From: Bog-473 sp963777485
GTDB taxonomy: Bacteria > Actinomycetota > Acidimicrobiia > Acidimicrobiales > RAAP-2
DNA length: 64,000 nt
Assembly (NCBI GenBank): GCA_963777485.1
Contig: CAVZQP010000001.1
Span: forward strand, 62,001 to 126,000
Reading direction: 5' to 3'
A program made the position numbers and the translations under genes. Shown piece by piece: positions 25,180-32,273 of this stretch (its first letter is position 1; each line of letters starts with the position of its first letter). Under the pieces are notes generated by a model. That model did no database searches and was not told the origin of the DNA. It worked only from the letters and a program-made list of their open reading frames with translations.

Positions 25180-25398
25180 TTACTGCCCCTGCGACTCCTC
25201 GACCGTCACGGTGATCGCTCCGTTCGGGCACGCACGCGCCGCGCGGTGTGCCTGTCGGAGGTGCCGTCGCCCCTCGAATTCCGCGTCGAGCGTCCTGCCA
25301 TAGCCCCAGCGATCGAGCTCGAGACCCTCGGCGAAGAGCAGGACGCAAATCCCGTGCCCGCGGCAACGGATGGGGTTGATCCGCACGGTCCACTTCAT
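25180..25398 (-). CDS. Small ferredoxin with three cysteines ([3Fe-4S] type)
   Basis: The 72-residue protein has Cys12, Cys18 and Cys57 (RCRGHGIC and ACPNGAI), the C-x5-C...CP pattern of actinobacterial [3Fe-4S] ferredoxins that often serve P450s. The second Cys of a normal 4Fe cluster motif is absent. ATG 25398 overlaps the NuoF-like gene by four bases, so the two are made together, and it is the probable electron partner of that flavoprotein. Confidence 0.87.
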   Translation of the reverse strand: MKWTVRINPIRCRGHGICVLLFAEGLELDRWGYGRTLDAEFEGRRHLRQAHRAARACPNGAITVTVEESQGQ

Positions 25399-26717
25399 CG
25401 CACGCCACGCTCGCCGTGCCCCGGCGTGATCGCGAACACCGGGAGGTGGTCGATGCCCGCGCAGGGTTTTCTCTTGCGGTGCCGCGTCACGTCGTGCTCG
25501 AACGCCGTCAACGCGCTGCGGGCCAAGTGGGCCACTCCGTCGGGGTGCCGGCATGCGCCGCTTCCGGGGAGCGAGTCCACCGTGCGCTCGATCTGACGCA
25601 GGTTCCGCCGACCGCCGCGTCCGAAGGCCAGCTCGTGCAGGTGTTCGGCCAGCAGAGGCAATCCGTGGACGCACGGGCCGCACTGGCCCGCCGATTGTGT
25701 CGCCATGTAGGCCGCCAGGTGCGCCGTCTCGGACAGGCCGCACGCACCCCGTGGCAGCACGCCGAGCAGGCCGCAGCCTCTCGACGCTCCCACCCGGGCG
25801 AGCGCGTCGGGCTCCATCGGCGTGTGCCGTGCGACGGACCACGGGAGCCACGTCCCGCAGTACCCGCCGACGAGGACGGCGAGTGGCGGTTCGACGACGC
25901 CGGCGGCCCTCGAGAGGAGGTCTCCGATGGTGGTCGGGCCCACCAGCTCGATCACCGTCCCGGGGTCTTCGACGGCACCGGTCACGGTCACCAGGCTCGA
26001 TCCGGGGTGAGCAGGCGAGCCGAGGGCCTGCATCCTCGCCACGCCGGACCGCAGGAGGACGGCCACCTGGGCCGCCGTCTCCGCGTTCGACACGACGGTC
26101 GGACGTCCCGAGGGGCCGCGGCGGGCGAGGGGGATGCTCCCGAACGTCGGCAACGCGACGCCCTCGTGCGCGAAGCGGGCCACTGCGCTGGCCTCGCCGG
26201 CCACGTAGCCGCCGGGGCCACGCGAGAGTCCCCACAAGGGCTCGTCGTCGCCCGGGGGACGCTCGTGCACCGCGGTGCGCAGTGCGATGGCCGGCTCGGT
26301 GCTCTCGCGGTGGAGGTGCAGGGTCACCGAACGCGCACCGATCGCGCGCGCCATGGCCGTCGCACCCTCGAGCACCAGGTGCGGACGCAGAGCGCACAGG
26401 ACCCAGTCCTTCCTGCTGCCGGGCTCGCTCTCGCTGCAGTTGACGATCAAGAGTGGCTCCCCGGGGGCGTCGATCGCCGTCTGGAGCTTTCGCCACACGG
26501 GGAAGCCGCCGCCCCCGCGCCCCTCGATGCCGCACTCCCTGAGGGTCGCGAGCACCTGTGCGGGGGCCAGATCGGGGGGTGGTCCCAGCCGCGCCGTGTG
26601 GGCCGCCAGGTCTTCGGGTCCGTCCGCCCCCGCCGGTCCCGCCAGGAGGACGCCGTGGGGGTCGCCGAGCAGAGCCGCCGCCTCCTCTTGTTGGCGCGAC
26701 GGCAAGGTGACGGTCAC
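25395..26717 (-). CDS. NuoF-like flavoprotein with SLBB domain
   Basis: The 440-residue protein is related to the NADH-binding 51-kDa subunit of complex I. It has GRGGGGFPVW (67-76) and NCSESEPGSRKD (93-104) for nucleotide/FMN binding, GYVAGEASA (170-178) and SNAET (210-214). An SLBB domain (about 240-300) and a C-terminal iron-sulfur region with CGPC (346-349) and Cys389 follow. The first Cys of the usual C-G-x-C-x-P-C motif is Ala, leaving three ligands. It probably oxidises NAD(P)H or a ferredoxin and passes electrons to the membrane partner. It overlaps both neighbours by four bases. Confidence 0.87.
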   Translation of the reverse strand: MTVTLPSRQQEEAAALLGDPHGVLLAGPAGADGPEDLAAHTARLGPPPDLAPAQVLATLRECGIEGRGGGGFPVWRKLQTAIDAPGEPLLIVNCSESEPGSRKDWVLCALRPHLVLEGATAMARAIGARSVTLHLHRESTEPAIALRTAVHERPPGDDEPLWGLSRGPGGYVAGEASAVARFAHEGVALPTFGSIPLARRGPSGRPTVVSNAETAAQVAVLLRSGVARMQALGSPAHPGSSLVTVTGAVEDPGTVIELVGPTTIGDLLSRAAGVVEPPLAVLVGGYCGTWLPWSVARHTPMEPDALARVGASRGCGLLGVLPRGACGLSETAHLAAYMATQSAGQCGPCVHGLPLLAEHLHELAFGRGGRRNLRQIERTVDSLPGSGACRHPDGVAHLARSALTAFEHDVTRHRKRKPCAGIDHLPVFAITPGHGERGVR

Positions 26718-27463
26718 AGCGCCTCCGCTGAGATCGCTCGCCTGGCGAGTGCTCGGGAAGTCTGCAGCAGTGCGACCAGGAGGCCGGTTGCGGCGTACAT
26801 CCACCACAGCGTGTGGTTGTCGCTGCCGGTGAGGAGCCCGTGGGCGAGGCAGAGTCCGAACAGGACCACCGACATGGAGTGAATGGGCAGCCAGATCCTG
26901 CGGGCCAGGGAGCCGGCGAGGGCCGCGGTCCCGGCCACGAGGACCATGCCGTAGAGGGCGACCGTTCCGAGGGCCACACCCGTGGGCTTGAAGGCGGAAT
27001 GCCAGGGCGCGAAGGCGCCGGCCCAGCCCACCCCGGCGTAGCTGTCGAGCACCGTGGCCAGGATGTGGCCCACGAGCAGGGCCAAGGTGGCCGCGGCCAA
27101 CGCCACGTGTGCACGCAGGAGGGACTCGGGACGCGGGGCGCGCCAAGCGACCCGCCACGGATGACGGAACCAGATGCCGATGATGACGAGGGCGCTGAGC
27201 GTCACGTAGGCGGCGAGCCCGAGGCAACGCGCCATGATCCACGGGAGCATCCGGTCGTGGGTCAGCCCCTCGCTGTGCAACGCGAGCACCCAGCCGGCGC
27301 CGAGTGATGCGGCCAGGACTGCGAGGACGACTCCAACCTCGCGCGAACGGTCCCGCAATGCCCGCCTCGCATCCCGCTGGTCCGGAGCGGGCGCTGCGCC
27401 CGGCGCGTCCCGAGCGGGTGTCCGGGCCACGCGCTCACGCGACTGCACGGTGCCGGGGGTCAT
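26714..27463 (-). CDS. Ferric-reductase-like transmembrane haem protein
   Basis: The 249-residue protein has about six transmembrane helices. His119/His133 and His195/His208 sit 13-14 apart in two helices, the bis-haem arrangement of the ferric reductase/NOX/YedZ superfamily. There is no cytosolic FAD/NADPH domain; the neighbouring NuoF-like protein and ferredoxin could replace it. The N-terminal 40 residues are disordered and Arg/Ala-rich. It is translationally coupled on both sides, and would carry electrons across the membrane. Confidence 0.85.
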   Translation of the reverse strand: MTPGTVQSRERVARTPARDAPGAAPAPDQRDARRALRDRSREVGVVLAVLAASLGAGWVLALHSEGLTHDRMLPWIMARCLGLAAYVTLSALVIIGIWFRHPWRVAWRAPRPESLLRAHVALAAATLALLVGHILATVLDSYAGVGWAGAFAPWHSAFKPTGVALGTVALYGMVLVAGTAALAGSLARRIWLPIHSMSVVLFGLCLAHGLLTGSDNHTLWWMYAATGLLVALLQTSRALARRAISAEAL

Positions 27464-28419
27464 CGGGCCGGCCAGATCACGTGCCGCTGGAACGCAGGTG
27501 TCGCACCCGTCTCGCCGTTCCGGCGGACCCAGAATGCCGCCGTGCCGGCGCGCACCGCTGCACGTTCGATGTCACGCGCACCGCGCAGGAAGAGTGTCTT
27601 GCTCATCACCTCTGCGTCGGCCGGATCGTTGGCAATGACACTCACGGCCAGCAGACCGTCACCACCGGGCCGACCCGTTCTCGGGTCGATGAGGTGGTGC
27701 ACCGTCGCCCCATCGCAACGCCAGCGGCGGAAGCGGATCGAGGACGTGGTACAGGCAAGGTCGCAGAGTTCGACCACGGCGAGCGGCTCCGCGTCGCCGC
27801 GCGGATCCTCGATACCCACTCGCCAGCCCGGACCGTCAGGCCCACTCCCGCGGGCAAGGCAGTCGCCGCCCGCCTCGACGAGGTAGTCGGAGCACTCACG
27901 GGCCAGCCGTTGCGCCGCCCACCTGATGGCGAGACCCTTTCCGATCCCGCTGAGGTCGATCGGATGTTTTCCGAGCCGCAGCCGGGGGAGCGGACCGCCG
28001 CGGAAACCAGGTTTCCAGGGCTGCCGCGGCGCTCGCCGAACGGAGGACCCGTGTGCCGTCACGTCACCCTGGCTGAAGGGCAGGCTCCGGTCGTATCCGA
28101 CGGCCTTCAGGTCGAGGAGGATCCGGGGGTCGAAAAGGCCCTTGGTTCTCTGATAGGCGCGCTGCGCTTCAACGACGGCGTCGTGGAGCGTTGCGGGAAC
28201 CTGGTGCCAGGCGTCGGGCGCCCGATTGACCCGCATGAGGGGGCTCTCGTCGTTGAACCTGGTGCAGGTCCGGTCCACTTCGGTGAACCAGGCCAGCGCC
28301 TCGGCGAGCGCCGGCGGCGACACCGGCGCCGATCCTGGGCCCGCGTGGACGACTGCCCGGCAGGCCATCGCCTCGACGGATCCGAGCACCGTCGACGCAC
28401 GAGGGGCCGTGGCGGTCAT
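27460..28419 (-). CDS. apbE: FAD:protein FMN transferase (ApbE)
   Basis: The 319-residue ApbE fold carries DLSGIGKGLAIRWAAQ (Mg/FAD site), VEAGGDCLARG and HHLIDPRTGRP. It attaches FMN through a phosphoester to Thr/Ser of extracytoplasmic redox proteins, usually ones with an FMN_bind domain. No FMN_bind protein is encoded in this operon. No lipoprotein or signal sequence is seen, so its side of the membrane is unclear. It overlaps the genes on both sides by four bases. Confidence 0.9.
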   Translation of the reverse strand: MTATAPRASTVLGSVEAMACRAVVHAGPGSAPVSPPALAEALAWFTEVDRTCTRFNDESPLMRVNRAPDAWHQVPATLHDAVVEAQRAYQRTKGLFDPRILLDLKAVGYDRSLPFSQGDVTAHGSSVRRAPRQPWKPGFRGGPLPRLRLGKHPIDLSGIGKGLAIRWAAQRLARECSDYLVEAGGDCLARGSGPDGPGWRVGIEDPRGDAEPLAVVELCDLACTTSSIRFRRWRCDGATVHHLIDPRTGRPGGDGLLAVSVIANDPADAEVMSKTLFLRGARDIERAAVRAGTAAFWVRRNGETGATPAFQRHVIWPAR

Positions 28420-28997
28420 GGCGGAGGCGCCGTCGCGCCGCTCGTCGTCGTCACCGGCGGGGGTGGGGGCGGCGCCGGAGCCGGGGCGGCGACGGGGGCA
28501 GGAGCAGGCGCTGCCGCGGGCGCTGGCGCGGTCGCGGCGGCCGACGGCGCGGCCGCGGAGACAGCGGGCGTCGGCGCAGACGACGGGGCGGCCGCCGGCG
28601 CAGGGCCTCCGGCCGCAGCGGTTGGCGATGCGGCTGCAGCCGGGCTCGAACTGCCTCCGGCGGCCGACCCGACCGTCGTTCCGTTGCCCCCGGTGGTCTG
28701 CGCCGAAGCGCTGGTGGTGCCCGCCGCTCCGGTCGTGGTCGTCGTTCCCGTCGCGAGCGCCTTGAACTGGTTCTCGGTTGCCGCGATCGATCCGTGCAGC
28801 CGGGCGATCCCCGCCTTCTCGCTCGCCACCTCGGTGGCCACGGCATGACCGGACGACCCTGAGTGCACCGCCGGCGCGGTCTCCGCCGAGTAGGCGAGGG
28901 CGAGCCCCGTGGTGCCGAGCGTCGCCGCCGTCACGACAGCACTTGGGATCGTGACCCTCCGTCGAGTCTTTCGTCCTCTCCGACTGTCACGGGCCAT
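28416..28997 (-). CDS. Anchored low-complexity protein ending in SGAT motif
   Basis: The 193-residue protein has a strongly basic N-terminus (RRGRKTRRR), a hydrophobic segment (about 17-36) and a short helical region (about 50-85, TEVASEKAGIARLHGSIAATENQF). About 100 residues of Thr/Ala/Pro low complexity follow, with an AP-repeat stalk. The last eight residues are SGATAPPP. SGA[T/S] is the core of the ApbE flavinylation motif found in NqrC and RnfG, and apbE is the next gene, overlapping by four bases. No folded flavin-binding domain is evident. Confidence 0.7.
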   Translation of the reverse strand: MARDSRRGRKTRRRVTIPSAVVTAATLGTTGLALAYSAETAPAVHSGSSGHAVATEVASEKAGIARLHGSIAATENQFKALATGTTTTTGAAGTTSASAQTTGGNGTTVGSAAGGSSSPAAAASPTAAAGGPAPAAAPSSAPTPAVSAAAPSAAATAPAPAAAPAPAPVAAPAPAPPPPPPVTTTSGATAPPP

Positions 28998-29488
28998 CAG
29001 TTGTCACCTCCGCCCGAGTCGTCTCTCCACGTCGTCGTCGTGGTGGTCGGCACCACGGTGGATGTCGTCGTCGTCGGAGGCGGCGGCGTGGTCGTGGTCG
29101 GCGTGGGCTCCGACTCAGGAGGTGGCGTCGTCGCCACGATCGTCGTCGTGGTGGAAGGAGCGTGCGGCGGAGATGACGGCGGGGTCGTCGGGGACCCACT
29201 CGGCGCAGCGGCTGACTGCGGTTGCGCGGTCGTCGTGGGGCGCGCCGTCGCGCCTGCCTGATGAGCATTCAGCGTGAGCAGGAACTGTTGCTCTGTGCGG
29301 AGCTTGAGCAGGAACTGCAGCTGCTGCTCCTTCGTGCTGAGCGCCACTTCGTTGTGATACAGCCGTTCCACATCGGCGTACCCGGTGGCGGCGTGCGCCT
29401 TCGGTGTTGAACTGGCGTACGCACTCACCGAGAAGCCGGTGGCCAGACCGGCCGCGGAAACGGCGCCCAAGAACCATCTCGGAACCAT
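28997..29488 (-). CDS. Secreted or anchored coiled-coil, Thr/Pro-rich protein (first gene of redox operon)
   Basis: The 163-residue protein starts at ATG 29488 after AGAGGGGG. A signal-like segment (about 4-34, ending AHAATG) precedes a helix of about 40 residues (YADVERLYHNEVALSTKEQQLQFL...), then a Thr/Pro-rich tail ending TTTTTTWRDDSGGGDN. The tail mirrors the end of the 24624-25094 product. Its stop overlaps the next start by one base. Function is unknown; a surface stalk in the redox complex is an inference from context. Confidence 0.7.
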   Translation of the reverse strand: MVPRWFLGAVSAAGLATGFSVSAYASSTPKAHAATGYADVERLYHNEVALSTKEQQLQFLLKLRTEQQFLLTLNAHQAGATARPTTTAQPQSAAAPSGSPTTPPSSPPHAPSTTTTIVATTPPPESEPTPTTTTPPPPTTTTSTVVPTTTTTTWRDDSGGGDN

Positions 29489-29745
29489 CGAACCCCCTCT
29501 GCTGCATAACCCTTTACGGGTGGTCGTCCTCCCAGACCTGGCCAGTGTGATGGCGAATCCTGAACGGCGAATAAGCCCGTGATGAGAACGCATTCATTTT
29601 CGGAGACTTGTGCGTGAAGGCTTCGGAGACTTGTCCGACCGTTGTCGCCTGCTTGTCGGTCGGATGTGAAGACCGCTCCGCTGAGGCCGCCGCCCTGTTC
29701 CGCCCGACCCGTCCCGGCGGCCGGAACACGCCCGAAATCCGCTTC
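29489..29745. repeat. Upstream region of the redox operon with a 13-bp direct repeat
   Basis: No gene is seen. TTCGGAGACTTGT occurs at 29599-29611 and again at 29622-29634, a period of 23 bases (about two helical turns), 111-146 bases upstream of the first operon gene. Direct repeats with this spacing are what OmpR-family regulators bind, and such a regulator is encoded at the end of the operon. Confidence 0.5.
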
Positions 29746-29784
29746 TTGACGTCGCACCTTACCGTAAGTTATAACTTACGGTAA
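29746..29784 (+). promoter_or_regulatory. Promoter and perfect 26-bp palindrome before the second arsR
   Basis: TTGACG (29746-29751) and TATAAC (29770-29775) are 18 bases apart. A perfect palindrome at 29759-29784 has half-site TTACCGTAAGTTA and its exact complement, covering the -10. The GTG start follows at 29785 without a gap, so the message is leaderless and the ArsR dimer would block the promoter. Confidence 0.85.
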
Positions 29785-30129
29785 GTGAAGACTTACCCTG
29801 CCGCACCCGACGTGCTCGACGCCCTCGGTGACCGCACCCGGCGCGCCATCTTCGAGCAGCTCGCCGAGCGCCCTTCTGCCGTTGTGGACTTGGCCGACCG
29901 CCTGCCGGTCAGCCGGCCGGCTGTCTCCCAGCACTTGAAGGTGCTGAAGCAAGCGGGGCTCGTCCGCGACGTCCAGATGGGGACGCGCCGCGTTTACAGC
30001 CTCGATCCCGACGGCCTCGCCGGCCTGCGCGACTACCTCGAGCGCTTCTGGCGCACGGCGCTGCACTCGTTCAAGACGCGGGTCGAACAAGAGAACCCCG
30101 ACATGGAAGAAGGAGAGTCAAATGGCTGA
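29785..30129 (+). CDS. ArsR-family repressor (second)
   Basis: The 114-residue winged-helix regulator has LPVSRPAVSQHLKVLKQAGLV as recognition helix and RRVYSLDPDGL as wing and linker. No metal-binding Cys pair is present. It belongs to the same subgroup as the protein at 8470-8799 and is again fused by overlap (eight bases) to an AHSA1-type gene. Start GTG 29785 is set by the adjacent promoter/palindrome. Confidence 0.92.
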   Translation: MKTYPAAPDVLDALGDRTRRAIFEQLAERPSAVVDLADRLPVSRPAVSQHLKVLKQAGLVRDVQMGTRRVYSLDPDGLAGLRDYLERFWRTALHSFKTRVEQENPDMEEGESNG

Positions 30130-30607
30130 TGTCCAGACCGCTGTGAGCGCGTCGATCATCGTCGACGCGCCGATCGAGCGTGCCTTTGCTGTGTTCACCG
30201 AGGACATCGCAAGTTGGTGGCCCAGGGAGCACCACATGCTGCAGGGGCAGGAGTCCCACATGGTGTTGGAGCCGAAGAAGGGTGGCCGCATCTACGAGAT
30301 CGGTGCCGACGGCAGCGATTGTAAGTGGTCACATGTGCTCGTCTGGGAGCCGCCGCACCGCATCGTCTTCACGTGGGAGCTCTCGCCGCAATGGTCGCTG
30401 GAGTCCGACATTGCCAAGGCGAGCGAGGTCGAGGTCCGCTTCACCGCTGAGGACGCCGGTCACACCCGCGTCGAAGTCGAGCACCGCGACCTCGATCGTC
30501 ACGGAGAGGGCTGGGAAGGCCTGCGTGACGCCATCGGCTCGCCCGGCGGCTGGCCACTCGAGCTGGGTGCCTTCGCTCAGCGGGTGCAGGCGGAGAAGGT
30601 CGCGTAG
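30122..30607 (+). CDS. AHSA1/SRPBCC domain protein, copy 1
   Basis: The 161-residue START-like protein begins DVQTAVSASIIVDAPIERAFAVFTEDI and has WWPREHHM and the WEPPHRIVFTWEL strand. It is closely similar throughout to the next gene product, indicating tandem duplication. It presumably binds a hydrophobic ligand. It is translationally coupled to the repressor. Confidence 0.88.
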   Translation: MADVQTAVSASIIVDAPIERAFAVFTEDIASWWPREHHMLQGQESHMVLEPKKGGRIYEIGADGSDCKWSHVLVWEPPHRIVFTWELSPQWSLESDIAKASEVEVRFTAEDAGHTRVEVEHRDLDRHGEGWEGLRDAIGSPGGWPLELGAFAQRVQAEKVA

Positions 30608-30639
30608 GAAGATCGATCAGAGAAGAGGAGAGTCGCATC

Positions 30640-31134
30640 ATGACCGATGTCCAGACCGCCGTGACGACGTCCATCGTCGTCGACGCGCCGATCGACCGTA
30701 CCTTTGCCGTCTTCACCGAGGACATGGACAGCTGGTGGCCAAAGGAACATCACATCCTTCAGGCGCCTCTCGCCCGCATGGTGTTCGAGCCCAAACAGGG
30801 TGGCGCCATCTACGACGTCGGGACGGACGGCAGCGAATGCCACTGGGCGACGGTGCTCGCGTACGAGCCGCCGCACCGGATCGTCTTCAACTGGGGCGTC
30901 TCCGCGCAGTGGCAGCTCGAAACCGACCCCGCCAAGAGGAGCGAGATCGAAGTGCGCTTCGTGGCCGACGGAGCGACCCGCACCGTCGTCGAGATCGAGC
31001 ACCGGCACCTCGACCGCCACGGCGACGGCTGGGAGTCCATGCACGACGCGGTCGCCTCGGACGGTGGCTGGAGGGCCGGCCTGCGTGCCTTCGCTGAGCG
31101 GCTCGCTAAGGAGGAGGTCGCCGACGGCGCCTGA
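30640..31134 (+). CDS. AHSA1/SRPBCC domain protein, copy 2
   Basis: The 164-residue paralogue of the upstream protein shares DVQTAV, VVDAPIDRTFAVFTEDM, WWPKEHHIL and YEPPHRIVFNW at the same positions. A Shine-Dalgarno AGAGGAG precedes ATG 30640, 32 bases after copy 1. Divergence is mainly in ligand-pocket residues and the C-terminal helix, so different ligands are possible. Confidence 0.88.
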   Translation: MTDVQTAVTTSIVVDAPIDRTFAVFTEDMDSWWPKEHHILQAPLARMVFEPKQGGAIYDVGTDGSECHWATVLAYEPPHRIVFNWGVSAQWQLETDPAKRSEIEVRFVADGATRTVVEIEHRHLDRHGDGWESMHDAVASDGGWRAGLRAFAERLAKEEVADGA

Positions 31135-31154
31135 CCCCGTCGCTGAGTCGGTAG

Positions 31155-32273
31155 TCAGGCGTCCCTGGTCGACATCCGCCAGGCGCCGATGCCGGTCCAG
31201 GCGACGATCCAACCCACGATCACGGAGATCATCGCCCACGTCGGCATGGGTGGGATGCCGAGCGCACCGCGCCCACCCAGGACGGTCCTTCCCGGGCCGT
31301 GATGGCCGGTCACGCTGAGCAACGCCGCGGGTCGGAGCTGCTCCATGGCGACGCCGACGAGCAGTCGTTGCCCGTTGAGGAAGTAGGGGATGACCGTGGA
31401 CGAGAGCAGCGGGGTCACGATGATCTGTAGCGCGACCAGGACGATCACCGTGACCGTGCGCTGACCGGTGAGTGAGCCGAGCCCCAGCCCGATGATGAAG
31501 CCGAGCGCCACCTGGAGCTCGATCCACAGCCCGATCTTCACCATCTCGTTGGCCGGCGGATTCAGGTCGGTGGCTTGGGCGTCGAGGTAGTCCTGATAGA
31601 TGCTGCTGAAGTTGGACCGGATGTATTGCTGCGGGTTGACCTGCGGCCCGCCCGGTCCGAGCGTGATCGAGCCGCCGCTCTTGAAGATCGGCCCTCCCGC
31701 GAACTCCGAGGCGTGATCGAGCAGGAATGAGTGCAGCTGCCCCTCGCTGAGGTTCAGGGGGATGGTGCCGCCGGAGACGTTCACCGTGGTCGGCTGCGGC
31801 GTCCCTTCGAACGACGTGACCAGGCACATGAACGTGAAGCCGATGGCGACGAGCGGCAGCAGCAGGGCGAGGCCCGACGGGATCCGAGCGAAGAACAGCG
31901 CGACGCGCGAGCGGCCGGTGATCACCAGATGCCGGAACATGCCCTCGCCGAGGTCCGTCGCACCCGCGGTGGCGCCGACGGCAGCGGCGATGATGAACCC
32001 GAACTGGGCGATGGGGTCGCACAGGCCCTCGAAGACGCTCGGGCTGCCCGCGGGACCGTAGTGCGAAGGGTCGATCGCGTGGAACAGCAGCCGCAGCCCG
32101 AGCACGAGCACCGGGAGCGCGAGCGTCAGGAGCACGATGGCGACCATCAGGCCCCGTCGCTTGCGCAGCTCCATGAACTTGCTCGCGATCATGGGCCACG
32201 TCGGCACCCACGAGCCGCGGTGGTCGGCCGTCACGCTCCCCGTCGACGGAGCCGAGGTGACCGTGGCGCTCAC
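31155..32273 (-). CDS. ABC-2-type transporter permease
   Basis: The 372-residue protein has about six membrane segments and a large extracytoplasmic loop between TM1 and the rest (about residues 50-205, including a Gly/Asn-rich section). This is the ABC-2 permease layout. It overlaps the ATPase gene by four bases and is its partner. The transported substrate is not evident. Confidence 0.82.
   Translation of the reverse strand: MSATVTSAPSTGSVTADHRGSWVPTWPMIASKFMELRKRRGLMVAIVLLTLALPVLVLGLRLLFHAIDPSHYGPAGSPSVFEGLCDPIAQFGFIIAAAVGATAGATDLGEGMFRHLVITGRSRVALFFARIPSGLALLLPLVAIGFTFMCLVTSFEGTPQPTTVNVSGGTIPLNLSEGQLHSFLLDHASEFAGGPIFKSGGSITLGPGGPQVNPQQYIRSNFSSIYQDYLDAQATDLNPPANEMVKIGLWIELQVALGFIIGLGLGSLTGQRTVTVIVLVALQIIVTPLLSSTVIPYFLNGQRLLVGVAMEQLRPAALLSVTGHHGPGRTVLGGRGALGIPPMPTWAMISVIVGWIVAWTGIGAWRMSTRDA

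Noticed and set aside
24640..29150. Thr/Pro/Ala triplet repeats as a tandem-repeat or CRISPR-like array
   Set aside because: Repeats are imperfect codon-level low complexity inside coding frames, without spacers or constant repeat length.
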